Assembly: GCA_902475535.1 (NCBI GenBank)
Contig: CABRZR010000015.1
Coordinates: forward strand, 1 to 51,156
Source of the DNA: QAMH01 sp900556425
Lineage (GTDB): Bacteria; Actinomycetota; Coriobacteriia; Coriobacteriales; QAMH01
Length of the DNA stretch: 51,156 bases
Reading direction: 5' to 3'
Both the position numbers and the translations under genes were made by a program. The first letter of the stretch is position 1. Each line of letters begins with the position of its first letter. Below the pieces are notes generated by a model, which searched no databases, had not been told where the DNA came from, and was given only the letters and a program-made list of their open reading frames with translations. Of the stretch, positions 41,395 through 49,810 are shown one piece after another.

Positions 41395-42735
41395 ATGGAT
41401 CAGACGAACTACAGCGGGAAGTATTTCCGTACGAGCTATGGTGACATCAAGTCATCAAAGGGCTGGTTTGGCAAGATCTGTCTGCTCGGTCTCATCTCGT
41501 TTATCCCCATATTCGGCCAGATGACTGTCTATGGGTACGCTTGGGAGTGGGCACACAAGGCGGCATGGGGTGTCGAATCGCCCATGCCCAAGAAGATTTA
41601 CGGTCGTCCGGGCAGCAAGATGCTGCGTTGGGGCTGGTTTGCGCTCGTCATCGCAATCGTGATGACCATCATTCCCGGCATCGTCTTGTCAATCGGCGGC
41701 TGGTTTAGCTCAATGGGCATGGAGACCGGCATCTACACGGCAACGGGCCGCTACATGGTCGTCACGCCGGGCAACTTCGCCTTTGCCGGCATCGGCTGGA
41801 TTCTCTACGTTGCCGGTATCGTACTCACCGTCTTTGCCAGCGTCATGATCTGGGTGGGCACCATCCGCATGACCATGTACGATCGCCTGGGTACGGGTCT
41901 GCAATTCGGCAAGATTTGGACCATGATCAAGAAGGACTTCGGCGGCCTCATGCGCATCTTCGGCATGGCGATTCTCTTCGAGCTTGTCGGTGGCATCATC
42001 ATCGGCATCGTTGCTCTCATCATCGTGGTGGCCGTGCTCGGTGCTACCGTTGCACCGCTCATTTTCATGTCGAGTAACGGCATGTACTCTGACTCGGCGA
42101 TGTTCGGCTATGTCCTGACCCTCATCATGACGATGTTCCCCCTTGTCCTCGTCCTTTCCTACGTCTGGTTTGTGTACAGCGCATTTATAGAACTGCTCGT
42201 TGCTAGGGCGCTGGGTTACTGGGCGCGCCAGTTTGACGTGGCTGCTTGGGGCACGAAGGATGACCCGCTGCCCTTCGAGGTTGCCGGTGGACAGCCCGAT
42301 GCGCCCCGTCCGCCCCATGCTCCGGCTGCATCTGGCGATATGCCCGCTCCGCCCACGGGTGAACCCGTGAACGTTGCTACTCCGCAACCGGCTTCTGCAG
42401 CTGCGCCTGAGGTTCCTGCGGCGCTCAATCCCGTGGTGGTCGCCGAGGCACTCGACGTCGAGCCCGAGTTGCCTGCGTCTGATGGGGCTGACGACAACGC
42501 GAGTGATGAGGCAACGCACGTTGACGTTGTCGATCCCGAGTTGGCCGAGCCCGAGGAGGCAGCGGCTGGCATTATCGCCGCGGAAGAGGACGCAGAGCGT
42601 CCTGAGGCTGCGCTTGAGGCGGGTGACGACGCAAAGGATGCTGATGCGTCGCCGTTTATCGACGATGTCGACCCCAACCTTGTCGTCTCCGAAGAGGACG
42701 AGATGACGGAGCGTCAGTCTGAGGACAAGCTCTAG
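41395..42735 (+). CDS. DUF4013-like membrane protein with disordered acidic tail
   Basis: The 446-residue protein has a soluble N-terminus, about five hydrophobic segments (residues ~25-270; for example LLGLISFIPIFGQMTVYGYAWEW), and a long C-terminal tail (~285-446) rich in Pro, Ala, Asp and Glu that is probably disordered and cytosolic. The membrane part resembles DUF4013, of unknown function. GCGGAGGG precedes the ATG. It follows gatD by 20 bp and precedes the ribosomal protein operon, which has its own promoter. Confidence 0.8.
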   Translation: MDQTNYSGKYFRTSYGDIKSSKGWFGKICLLGLISFIPIFGQMTVYGYAWEWAHKAAWGVESPMPKKIYGRPGSKMLRWGWFALVIAIVMTIIPGIVLSIGGWFSSMGMETGIYTATGRYMVVTPGNFAFAGIGWILYVAGIVLTVFASVMIWVGTIRMTMYDRLGTGLQFGKIWTMIKKDFGGLMRIFGMAILFELVGGIIIGIVALIIVVAVLGATVAPLIFMSSNGMYSDSAMFGYVLTLIMTMFPLVLVLSYVWFVYSAFIELLVARALGYWARQFDVAAWGTKDDPLPFEVAGGQPDAPRPPHAPAASGDMPAPPTGEPVNVATPQPASAAAPEVPAALNPVVVAEALDVEPELPASDGADDNASDEATHVDVVDPELAEPEEAAAGIIAAEEDAERPEAALEAGDDAKDADASPFIDDVDPNLVVSEEDEMTERQSEDKL

Positions 42736-42770
42736 AGGGCAAAAAGCGCCATCCACTTAGCATATTTTTA

Positions 42771-42799
42771 TTGCTTTCGTGTCGCACCACGAGTATTCT
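42771..42799 (+). promoter_or_regulatory. Promoter of rplM-rpsI
   Basis: TTGCTT (42771-42776) and TATTCT (42794-42799) are 17 bp apart. The ~65-nt leader that follows contains ACGGG...CCCCGT, a small hairpin that could serve autogenous control by a ribosomal protein (speculative). Confidence 0.6.
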
Positions 42800-42872
42800 T
42801 AACGGGTTCGCTTTCAGAGCCCCGTGAAACTCTGTGATTGAACAACATGGTAGTTTAGTTGGAGGAACACAC

Positions 42873-43307
42873 GTGAAGACCTACTATGCGAAGCCCGGCG
42901 AAGTCCAGCGCGAGTGGCTTCTGGTCGATGCGACCGACATGACCCTTGGTCGTCTTGCTTCCGCTGTTGCGCAGATTCTGCGCGGCAAGAACAAGCCGAC
43001 GTACACGCCGCATGTTGATACGGGCGATTTCGTTGTCGTCATCAACTGCGACAAGATCAAAGTAACTGGCGCCAAGGTCACCGATAAGGTGTATACCCGC
43101 ATCACGGGCTATCCCGGCGGCGTGCGTCAGGAGACCTTCCAGGAGGCAATGGAGAAGCATCCCGAGCGCGTCATCGAGCACGCCGTCAAGGGCATGCTCC
43201 CCAAGAACACGCTCGGACGCCAGATGGCTAAGAAGCTTAAGGTCTATGTAGGCCCCGAGCATCCGCATCAGGCGCAGAATCCCCGCAAGATTGACCTGGA
43301 GGCATAA
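42873..43307 (+). CDS. rplM: 50S ribosomal protein L13
   Basis: This is ribosomal protein uL13, 144 residues, near the usual ~142-148. Features are REWLLVDATDMTLGRLAS near the N-terminus and the signature around KGMLPKNTLGRQMAKKLKVY (~108-128). The GTG at 42873 is chosen because TTGGAGG lies 7 bases upstream and KTYYAKPGEV is the family start; an upstream in-frame start at 42834 is not supported. It is followed by rpsI after 3 bp. Confidence 0.97.
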   Translation: MKTYYAKPGEVQREWLLVDATDMTLGRLASAVAQILRGKNKPTYTPHVDTGDFVVVINCDKIKVTGAKVTDKVYTRITGYPGGVRQETFQEAMEKHPERVIEHAVKGMLPKNTLGRQMAKKLKVYVGPEHPHQAQNPRKIDLEA

Positions 43308-43310
43308 CCC

Positions 43311-43712
43311 ATGGCAGATACCAAGAAAGAAGCCATCTACTATGGCACCGGTCGCCGCAAGAACGCCATCGCTCGCGTTCGTCTCGTCCCCGGCACCGGT
43401 AAGGTCACCGTTAACAAGCGCGACGCCGAGGATTACTTCGGCCGCAAGGCGCTCGTCGAGTACGCGATGACTCCCTTCACCGTGACGGGTACGGTCAAGC
43501 ATTTCGACGTCATTGCCACGCTCAATGGCGGCGGCATCTCCGGTCAGGCTGGCGCTCTGCGTCACGGCATCGCCCGTGCGCTGCTTGAGGCTGGTGACTA
43601 TCGTGCCGAGCTCAAGAAGGCTGGCTTCCTCACGCGTGATCCGCGTATGGTCGAGCGCAAGAAGTATGGTCTCAAGAAGGCCCGCAAGCGTCCGCAGTTC
43701 TCCAAGCGCTAA
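43311..43712 (+). CDS. rpsI: 30S ribosomal protein S9
   Basis: This is ribosomal protein uS9, 133 residues. It shows YYGTGRRKNAIARVRLVPG at the N-terminus, GGGISGQAGALRHGIARAL in the middle, and the conserved basic tail ending in KRPQFSKR, which reaches the ribosomal P site. It is second in the rplM-rpsI operon and ends before a strong terminator. Confidence 0.98.
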   Translation: MADTKKEAIYYGTGRRKNAIARVRLVPGTGKVTVNKRDAEDYFGRKALVEYAMTPFTVTGTVKHFDVIATLNGGGISGQAGALRHGIARALLEAGDYRAELKKAGFLTRDPRMVERKKYGLKKARKRPQFSKR

Positions 43713-43739
43713 GTTTCAAGAGACATATGGCATGCAAAA

Positions 43740-43766
43740 GGGACCCGCAATCGCGGGTCCCTTTTT
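43740..43766 (+). terminator. Rho-independent terminator of rplM-rpsI
   Basis: GGGACCCGC (43740-43748) and GCGGGTCCC (43753-43761) form a perfect 9-bp stem with a 4-nt loop, followed by TTTTT. Confidence 0.93.
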
Positions 43767-43771
43767 AGCAG

Positions 43772-43876
43772 AGAGATTTCTCGACTCCGCTCGCTGACGC
43801 TACGCTCCGCTCGAAATGACAAAAAAGACGCTCCCTTGTCATTTCGAGCGGAGCGTAGCGGAGTCGAGAAATCTCT
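43772..43876. repeat. Facing pair of dispersed palindromic repeats
   Basis: One reversed copy (43772-43821, starts AGAGATTTCTCGACTCC, ends GCTCGAAATGACA) and one forward copy (43837-43876, starts TGTCATTTCGAGCGG) face each other across 15 bp, so they can form one long hairpin. They lie between the convergent rpsI and protease genes. Confidence 0.8.
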
Positions 43877-43881
43877 GAGAC

Positions 43882-44436
43882 CTACAGATCTATCTCCAGC
43901 AACTCAAGAACTGCGTCTACCGCGTAGGGCACGGCGGCTTTCACTTCGGGTGTCAGGTCGATGGTGAAGTCCCGTGGGCAAATGTCCTTCTTCTGCACGC
44001 CCACGCAGCGGATGTCACAGTCATGCCCAGCCAGGCGTGCGTTGTTGAGGACGTCCGAGACGCGCATGTCGTGCAGCGAGTGCATGATGCTATAAGCTGC
44101 CATATCCTCGGGCGTGAAGGTGTAGCAGGTGCCCGGAGCGGCATCGGGGCCGCAATCCACGGCATCTACGATGACCAGGCGGTCGAAATCACGAATGTAC
44201 GGGATCAGCCCCATGCCCATGGTGCCAGCATCCATGACGGGGATGCGCTCGTCAGTTTCGTCGTCATGGGCATCGTATTCGCGAAAGGTCTCGACAAGCG
44301 TCCGGGCATGGGCATCATCGAAGGCTTCTCGGGCGACATCGTAATTAGTCAGCACCTTGGCCATGTGCGAGCCAAAACCCTCGTCGAGCATGAGCATGTT
44401 TCCCACGCAGACGACCATCTGCTTGATATCTTCCAC
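43882..44436 (-). CDS. [NiFe] hydrogenase maturation endopeptidase
   Basis: This 184-residue protein of the HycI/HybD protease family trims the C-terminus of the hydrogenase large subunit after nickel insertion. The N-terminus VVCVGNMLMLDEGFG carries the E19 ligand, D91 in VIVDAVDCG is the second, and H122 in SLHDMRVSDVL the likely third nickel-sensing residue. About 25 extra charged residues (~42-66) make it longer than the usual ~160. GTG 44436 is supported by GAAGGAG. It lies near, but not inside, the hydrogenase operon, behind a kinase gene. Substrate assignment to the neighbouring large subunit is inferred. Confidence 0.88.
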   Translation of the reverse strand: MEDIKQMVVCVGNMLMLDEGFGSHMAKVLTNYDVAREAFDDAHARTLVETFREYDAHDDETDERIPVMDAGTMGMGLIPYIRDFDRLVIVDAVDCGPDAAPGTCYTFTPEDMAAYSIMHSLHDMRVSDVLNNARLAGHDCDIRCVGVQKKDICPRDFTIDLTPEVKAAVPYAVDAVLELLEIDL

Positions 44437-44449
44437 AATGTCTCCTTCG

Positions 44450-44971
44450 TTATGCTTGCAGGTACGACGCAAGCTCTGCCGTGAGCTTTTCGACCGATTC
44501 GAGCGTGCTGAGACCGTCGAGCTTCACGGTGAGGTCCGCTGCCTGCACGTAGAGCGGATGACGCTCTGCGTAGAGGTCAGCGAGCGTGTTTCCCTGGTGG
44601 ATGACGACTCCGCGGTCGAGTAGATCGGGTGAAAGCCGACGGGAGATCTCGTCGAGGCCCAAGTCAAGGAAGACGACAGCCCCCAGCGACTTCAGGTTTG
44701 CAACGGCATCGGTACCATACACGGCCGAACCACCTGTCGCGATGACGTGGCGAGCGCACGAGAGATTCGCGAGCAGCTCGTTCTCGCAGGCAATGAAGCC
44801 TTCGATGCCGCGTGCTTCCAGTATCTCCGAAAGTAGCATGCCCTCGCCTTCCTGGATGAGCAGGTCGGTATCGACAAAGCGATATCCAAGCTTCTTGGCG
44901 AGCACAACCCCGAGCGTGCTTTTGCCGGCACCAGGCATGCCTATCAGCGTGATGTTGTCGTGTTTTTGCAT
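44450..44971 (-). CDS. aroK: Shikimate kinase family protein
   Basis: The 173-residue P-loop kinase has GMPGAGKST near the N-terminus, the DTD substrate motif (FVDTDLLI) and GGSAVY in place of the usual GGG-type motif, with RRLSPDLLDRG as the lid. These fit shikimate kinase, which phosphorylates shikimate in the chorismate pathway feeding pheA, but GGS instead of GGG leaves room for a related substrate. The start is uncertain (ATG 44971, or ATG 45019 with 16 more residues); no strong ribosome site is present at either. The protease gene follows after 13 bp. Confidence 0.78.
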   Translation of the reverse strand: MQKHDNITLIGMPGAGKSTLGVVLAKKLGYRFVDTDLLIQEGEGMLLSEILEARGIEGFIACENELLANLSCARHVIATGGSAVYGTDAVANLKSLGAVVFLDLGLDEISRRLSPDLLDRGVVIHQGNTLADLYAERHPLYVQAADLTVKLDGLSTLESVEKLTAELASYLQA

Positions 44972-45028
44972 GGACACAATCTTATCATCAACGACATGCT
45001 TGCTGCTGACGTTGCCCATGCGAAGAGA

Positions 45029-45218
45029 TGCGCGTTTCTAGCGGATGTCTAGCATTGTTGTTTCGCGCGTACGCACTTTTCTCGAATCTCTAGGATTTAG
45101 GTTACTCCTGTGCTCATTTATGAGGAAAGTCTAGGGTTCAAGCGCTTAAATCCTAGAGATTCGAGATTTCTGCGCATGTAATTTTCTTCCGTTGCTAGAC
45201 ATTCGCCAGAAATGCGCA
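45029..45218. repeat. Nested inverted-repeat element (~190 bp)
   Basis: Outer arms 45029-45054 and 45193-45218 match at 23 of 26 positions (TGCGCRTTTCTRGCGRATG...). Inner arms 45080-45099 and 45147-45166 match perfectly over 20 bp (TCTCGAATCTCTAGGATTTA). No reading frame of note is inside. The layout resembles a miniature mobile element. It sits between the kinase gene and the hydrogenase terminator. Confidence 0.85.
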
Positions 45219-45222
45219 CGTA

Positions 45223-45261
45223 TCGAAAAAGAAGGGGCCCGCAGGATTTCCCGCGGGCCCC
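45223..45261 (-). terminator. Terminator of hydrogenase operon
   Basis: GGGGCCCGC (45234-45242) and GCGGGCCCC (45253-45261) form a 9-bp GC-rich stem with a 10-nt loop. On the minus strand it is followed by TTCTTTTTC. Confidence 0.85.
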
Positions 45262-45285
45262 GGTCGTCATCTTGTGGAGAAGCGC

Positions 45286-46017
45286 TTACTCCTTCTCGAG
45301 GACTACCTTGTCCTCCATGACGATGATCTCCTCGTCCATGGGATCGTAGCCAGAGACGTTCATGGTCTCCAGGCTGTAGGTCAGACCACCATGCGGCTTG
45401 GAGCCAAGCAGCATGACCTTGGTCGGATCGATGCCCTCGATGTTGGCGAGGTAGATGTGGATGAGCGTGAAGCAGATGAAGAAGAACATCATGAAGTAGT
45501 GAATGACACGCACCTTCATCAGACCACCGACGAGCGTAGTGAAGCCAGCGAAGAACGGGATGTTCATCGTCGGAACCCACAGGCAGAAGCCGGTGTAGCC
45601 CATGAAGAGGAGAGCTACGGCGATGAGGATGTAGGACAGCTTCTGCGGTACGCCGTACTTGCCACCCAGGGGATGGTCCTTCTTGAAGAAGAGGTAGTAC
45701 TTGATCCACGGCCAGAGCTGGTGGCGATTGTCCTTCTGCGGGAAGAACGTGTACATGTCCAGCTTGGTCTCACGGGTGCCGTAGGCCGGAGCGGACTTGA
45801 TGAAGCCGGCGGCGACGATACGGAAGATGAGGTTGATGAGGATCACAAACGCGCAGAACATGTGCACGCCACGAGCCATGCCCATCAGGCCGGGAACAAC
45901 CGGGTAGTGAATCTCGATACCCGAGAGGATAAGGAGAAGCATGCAGATGAGATTGACCCAGTGGGTAAAGCGGAAGACGAACGGATGCGCCTCAGGATAG
46001 TGTACGAGATGTGCCAT
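45286..46017 (-). CDS. [NiFe] hydrogenase cytochrome b subunit
   Basis: This 243-residue membrane protein has four to five helices and the Ni/Fe-hydrogenase b-type cytochrome layout: His in FRFTHW (H19) and in IHYPV (H37), and His near the C-terminal helices (VRVIHYFMMFFFICFTLIHIYL). It would take electrons from the small subunit and pass them to quinone, making the enzyme a membrane-bound uptake hydrogenase. ATG 46017 follows GGGGAGG and begins 2 bp after the large-subunit stop. It is the last gene before the terminator. Confidence 0.92.
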   Translation of the reverse strand: MAHLVHYPEAHPFVFRFTHWVNLICMLLLILSGIEIHYPVVPGLMGMARGVHMFCAFVILINLIFRIVAAGFIKSAPAYGTRETKLDMYTFFPQKDNRHQLWPWIKYYLFFKKDHPLGGKYGVPQKLSYILIAVALLFMGYTGFCLWVPTMNIPFFAGFTTLVGGLMKVRVIHYFMMFFFICFTLIHIYLANIEGIDPTKVMLLGSKPHGGLTYSLETMNVSGYDPMDEEIIVMEDKVVLEKE

Positions 46018-46019
46018 GA

Positions 46020-47741
46020 TTATCGACCTCCCCAAGGACTCGTGTGCATCTTGAACTCGCGACCCGTCTTGGGCTCGACGATATGGACCGCGCAAGCAAC
46101 GCACGGGTCATATCCGTGGACGATGCGCAGGGCGTTGATCGGAGCCTCGATGTTGGCAACGGGGGTACCGATGAGGCCCTGCTCGATGGTGCCAGGCACG
46201 CCGTACTCGTCACGCGGGGAGATGTTCCACGTGGTGGGGACGACCTCCTGATAGTGCGTGATCGTGTTGCCGGAGAGAGTCTCGGTGTGGTAGAGAGCGC
46301 CACGCGGAGCCTCCCAGAAGCCCTCGCCCAGGCCCGTGTCACGGACGCGCTCGGCGAACCAGGGGTTGCCCTCGATGGCGCCAGCCTCGATGAGGCCGAG
46401 GAGCTCGACGAGCTCGCCGCACCAGTCGATCATGTAGCCAGCGACAGCGGAAGCCTCGATGGGGCGGGCGGCCAGGCGGCCGAGTGCGGAGTTGAGGCCC
46501 ATGATGCTAGCCGGGGTCTGCGGAAGGTTGAGGCCGGCAAGAACGGTGTTGACGCCGGCGAAGATCTCCGGGTTGCCGCTCATGTAGGAGACGAGCACGC
46601 GAGCGAGCGGGCCAACCTCCATGGGCTCACCGTCGTAGCGAGGAGCTTTGGACCAGGTGTACTTGTCGTTGACGATTTCCTCGGCTTCGTTCTTGTAGTA
46701 GCCGGGGAAGGTCTCGGGGAGCTCGGTCACGCCGACCGTGGGATGCAGCGGCTCGCCGCTGTCCTTGTAGTAGGCGTGCGTCGTGCCCTCGGTGATGTAG
46801 GCACCATCGAACGGCTCGAGAACCGGAGCGCCGCTCTTCATGCGGACGATGCCCGCCGGGAAGAAGCGGTCTTCGAGCTCACGCGACGGACGATCGAAGA
46901 CGCCGTAGGCCATGAAGTTGCCATGCTTGTTGTTACCGATGGTGGCAACGTCATTGAGGTAGACGCTCGCGATGGCGATGGCGTCGGGGATCATGACGTT
47001 GTCGACCCAGTCCTTGAGCTTCTTGGCACGGAACAGGATGTCATCGAGCTTCTCGACGCTCGGGTACCAGGCAGTGCCGCCGGGAATTGAGGTCTGAACG
47101 TGCGGCATCTTGCCACCGATGATCGCGGAGATCTCGTCGGCAGTTGCCTGCATGTCGATGGCCTCGATGTAGTGCGCCGTGGCGATGAGGTCGACCTCAG
47201 CCGGAAGCTTGTAGGCCTCGGGTGCCAGACCATCCATGAACCAGCCACCGGACAGCCAGGAGTACTGGCCATTCTCGGCGAACTTCGCGAGGCGATCCTT
47301 GAGCGCGGCGAAGTCGGTCTGAGCAAGACCGAGGGTCTCGCACAGGGCGTAGGTCTTGTTGACGTCAGCCTCGAGTGCGTGCAGCGGGTTGACGTAGTCG
47401 AGCGCGCTCAGCTGATAGAACCACAGGATGTGGCTGTGCATGAACTGTGCGCCCTCGATGAGATTGCGGACCAGACGGCCGCCCTCGGGAATCTGGATGC
47501 CGTAGGCTTCCTCAGCCGCGAAGACGGAGGTGTGGCAGTGCGAGACAGGGCAGACGCCGCAGACGCGCTGGGCGAGCATGGCCGCGTCATAGGGATCGCG
47601 ACCCTCGGCGATGAGCTCGAGGCCACGGAAAAGGCCGCCGGAGACCCAAGCGTCGGTGACGACGCCGTTCTCGACTTCCATCTCGACGCGCAGGTGGCCC
47701 TCGATACGATCAACCGGATCGATAATAGAATGCTTAGCCAT
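46020..47741 (-). CDS. [NiFe] hydrogenase large subunit
   Basis: This is the catalytic subunit, 573 residues, binding the Ni-Fe(CN)2CO site through four cysteines: C61 and C64 in RVCGVCPVSHC, and C547 and C550 in DPCVACAVH. The 20 residues after H553 are the tail expected to be removed by a maturation protease before assembly. The sequence fits the membrane-associated group 1 uptake enzymes. It lies between the small subunit (2 bp upstream) and the cytochrome b, all on one transcript. Hyp accessory genes for cofactor assembly are not in this window. Confidence 0.97.
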   Translation of the reverse strand: MAKHSIIDPVDRIEGHLRVEMEVENGVVTDAWVSGGLFRGLELIAEGRDPYDAAMLAQRVCGVCPVSHCHTSVFAAEEAYGIQIPEGGRLVRNLIEGAQFMHSHILWFYQLSALDYVNPLHALEADVNKTYALCETLGLAQTDFAALKDRLAKFAENGQYSWLSGGWFMDGLAPEAYKLPAEVDLIATAHYIEAIDMQATADEISAIIGGKMPHVQTSIPGGTAWYPSVEKLDDILFRAKKLKDWVDNVMIPDAIAIASVYLNDVATIGNNKHGNFMAYGVFDRPSRELEDRFFPAGIVRMKSGAPVLEPFDGAYITEGTTHAYYKDSGEPLHPTVGVTELPETFPGYYKNEAEEIVNDKYTWSKAPRYDGEPMEVGPLARVLVSYMSGNPEIFAGVNTVLAGLNLPQTPASIMGLNSALGRLAARPIEASAVAGYMIDWCGELVELLGLIEAGAIEGNPWFAERVRDTGLGEGFWEAPRGALYHTETLSGNTITHYQEVVPTTWNISPRDEYGVPGTIEQGLIGTPVANIEAPINALRIVHGYDPCVACAVHIVEPKTGREFKMHTSPWGGR

Positions 47742-47743
47742 GT

Positions 47744-49006
47744 TTACTTACCCTCCTCAATGTCAACGATGACCTGCTCTTCGACGACAGGTACGGTGGA
47801 GGGTTCCTTCTTGCCGTGCTTGACGTCCCACTCGCGCTCTTTCTCGAACGGAGCGCCGCCCTTGGTGCGGCCCGTAGCCTTCATGCCGATACCATGGACG
47901 ACGAGGGCGGCGGTCAGAAGACCGGTGACGCCGAGCGCGATCGGGGTCGGCTGGAAGGCGATGCTGCCGAGCCTGAGGGTCTTGAGACGGCCCAGGAACG
48001 GGGAGTCAACATCGATCCAGTTGCGGACCGTGACACGCGGGTCGCCATTGCAGCAGCCGATGCAGGGAGCGCCAGAGGCGACGCACCAGCTCACGCGGCG
48101 GTTCCAGCGAACCTGCGGGCAGTTTGCCTTGGTCTGCGGACCCTTGCAGCCGAGAGCGTACAGGCAGTAGCCCTTGGCCTCTTCTTCGCTGCCGAACTCG
48201 TAGACGAACTCGCCGTTCTCGAAGTGACCGCGACGCTCGCAGTTGTCATGAATGGTCTGGCCATACATGGAGCTCGGCATGTTGAACTCGTTGAGACCGG
48301 CAACGACGGACTCGGCTCCCAGCAGCAGGTACTGAACGATGACTGCAACCAGGTTGGCGGGATTGACGGGACAAGAGGGAAGGTTGACGACAGGAGTCGA
48401 CACACCATTGTCCTTGAGGTACTTCTGAATACCCTCGGCATTGCCCGGGTTGGGATATGCCGCGCAGAAACCGCCGTCGACAGCGCAGGAACCTGCGGCG
48501 ATGACGGCAGCAGCGTTCTTGCAGGTGTGGAGCAGGTGGCTCTCGTGCGGAGCGCAGGTGGGGGCACCCGCGATGCGCAGAATCTCGCCATCGTAGCGGG
48601 TCATGACAGCACCCTCGATGACGACGACGTACTTGCCCTTAGCGGCCTCGATCGTCTCCTCGCGAGCTTCCTCGAGGGAGTAGCCAGCAGCGGCAGAGAG
48701 GGTCTCGGCGTAGTTGAGCGCGAGATACTCGAGGAGCAGCGTTGCCGGATCGGGGTTATCAGACTGGGCAAAAGACTCGGTGCAACCGGTGCAGGAACCA
48801 AGCTCCATCCAGATGACTGGTGCGAGACCGCCTTGGCCCAAACCTCCGTTCGTACCGATAAGGGAGTTGCTCTCGATGGCTTCGGCAACATCGGCAGCCG
48901 TTACGCCTTCAATGCCGATTGCAGCTGCAATCGTGCCACAGAAGCCGAGAAAGGCGCGACGTGTCAAACCACGCGACTCAAGCGACTCGATAAACGAATC
49001 TTGCAT
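47744..49006 (-). CDS. [NiFe] hydrogenase small subunit, Tat-exported
   Basis: The 420-residue electron-transfer subunit has a twin-arginine signal (SRGLTRRAFLGF, R16-R17, then a hydrophobic stretch to ~32), placing the complex outside the membrane. The proximal cluster motif is ELGSCTGCTE (C72, C75); further cysteine sets for the medial and distal clusters lie around residues 300-350. A C-terminal hydrophobic helix (~360-382) anchors it beside cytochrome b. ATG 49006 has GGAGG six bases upstream; upstream in-frame ATGs would put the Tat signal too far from the terminus. It is the first gene of the operon. Confidence 0.96.
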   Translation of the reverse strand: MQDSFIESLESRGLTRRAFLGFCGTIAAAIGIEGVTAADVAEAIESNSLIGTNGGLGQGGLAPVIWMELGSCTGCTESFAQSDNPDPATLLLEYLALNYAETLSAAAGYSLEEAREETIEAAKGKYVVVIEGAVMTRYDGEILRIAGAPTCAPHESHLLHTCKNAAAVIAAGSCAVDGGFCAAYPNPGNAEGIQKYLKDNGVSTPVVNLPSCPVNPANLVAVIVQYLLLGAESVVAGLNEFNMPSSMYGQTIHDNCERRGHFENGEFVYEFGSEEEAKGYCLYALGCKGPQTKANCPQVRWNRRVSWCVASGAPCIGCCNGDPRVTVRNWIDVDSPFLGRLKTLRLGSIAFQPTPIALGVTGLLTAALVVHGIGMKATGRTKGGAPFEKEREWDVKHGKKEPSTVPVVEEQVIVDIEEGK

Positions 49007-49084
49007 AGATACCTCCATCTTCCAATCAAACTCGCCGCGCGTGCCCCTCACACGAAATCGCAGCGAAGCTATGACACCGAACCT

Positions 49085-49090
49085 ACTATA
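49085..49090 (-). promoter_or_regulatory. -10 box of hydrogenase operon
   Basis: On the minus strand TATAGT lies about 80 bp before the small-subunit start, giving a leader of roughly 70 nt. A fitting -35 is not obvious. Confidence 0.4.
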
Positions 49091-49134
49091 AAGAAACCTC
49101 ATTCTGTTGCAGAGATAAAACGATTCGCAAACAA

Positions 49135-49159
49135 TTTACGGGCGGTTTTGAGCCGTAAA
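49135..49159. promoter_or_regulatory. Inverted repeat between hydrogenase and smpB promoters
   Basis: TTTACGG (49135-49141) and CCGTAAA (49153-49159) flank an 11-bp spacer in the divergent intergenic region, about 45 bp upstream of the proposed hydrogenase -10. It could be an activator site for the hydrogenase operon. Confidence 0.45.
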
Positions 49160-49204
49160 CGGGGGATAGTATTCTAGAATGGCTTACATGACGTACGGAT
49201 AAAT

Positions 49205-49687
49205 ATGACAGGCGGACGGCACGTGAAAAAGGAACGAACATATATCGCCAAGAACCGTAAGGCACTACACGATTACTTCGTCGAGGACCGCGTCGAGGCC
49301 GGTATCGTGCTCACCGGTACCGAGGTGCGCTCGTTGCGTGAGAACTCGGCGCAGCTGCGCGACTGCTTCATCACGATCCGCAAAGGCGAGGCTTGGCTCA
49401 ACGGCGTGCACATAGCCCCGTACAGCAACGGTTCCATCTTCAATGTCGAGCCCGAGCGGCGTCGCAAGTTGCTGCTCCACAAGAAGGAGATTCTCAAGCT
49501 CGAGCAAGAGGCATCCCAACAGGGCTATTCGCTCATCCCGCTTTCGATGTACTTCACGGAAGAGGGCCGCGTGAAGGTCGAGGTTGGCGTCTGCAAGGGC
49601 AAGAAGCTCTACGACAAACGTGCCTCCATCAAGGAGCGCGACGCCAAGCGCGAGATCGCCCGCTCCATGAAGGCGCGCAATCAATAG
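49205..49687 (+). CDS. smpB: SsrA-binding protein SmpB
   Basis: SmpB binds the tRNA-like part of tmRNA and brings it to stalled ribosomes for trans-translation. The 160-residue frame contains the conserved AKNRKALHDYFVEDRVEAGI, ALHDYF and GTEVRSLRE segments, and the basic C-terminal tail DKRASIKERDAKREIAR. The ATG at 49205 and a GTG at 49223 (KKERTYIAKN) are both possible; neither has a strong ribosome site, although the GTG has GGCGGACGG nearby. The tmRNA gene lies about 120 bp downstream. Confidence 0.96.
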   Translation: MTGGRHVKKERTYIAKNRKALHDYFVEDRVEAGIVLTGTEVRSLRENSAQLRDCFITIRKGEAWLNGVHIAPYSNGSIFNVEPERRRKLLLHKKEILKLEQEASQQGYSLIPLSMYFTEEGRVKVEVGVCKGKKLYDKRASIKERDAKREIARSMKARNQ

Positions 49688-49691
49688 GTAA

Positions 49692-49727
49692 ATGAGACAA
49701 AAGTCGCCGGGGCAGTTTTGTCTCGTT
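49692..49727 (+). terminator. Terminator-like hairpin after smpB
   Basis: GAGACAAAA (49694-49702) and TTTTGTCTC (49716-49724) form a perfect 9-bp stem with a GC-rich 13-nt loop, followed by a T-rich stretch. The GAGACA...TGTCTC ends resemble the core of the large palindrome at 37989-38070. Confidence 0.65.
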
Positions 49728-49735
49728 CTTGTTGC

Positions 49736-49764
49736 TTGAGGTCCCTGCAAGCGGGGCGTATACT
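49736..49764 (+). promoter_or_regulatory. Promoter of ssrA
   Basis: TTGAGG (49736-49741) and TATACT (49759-49764) are 17 bp apart, 47 bp before the mature tmRNA end, leaving a 5' leader for RNase P removal. Confidence 0.65.
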
Positions 49765-49810
49765 GGGAAACCCGCTCGGCGGGCGCGTACTTTGAAAAGG
49801 GTTTGAAACT

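Noticed and set aside
46044..49177. Long plus-strand frames opposite the hydrogenase subunits (46044-47090, 47100-48170, 47816-49177)
   Set aside because: The minus-strand hydrogenase genes have every expected metal-binding motif; these frames are Val/Asp/Gly-rich shadows.
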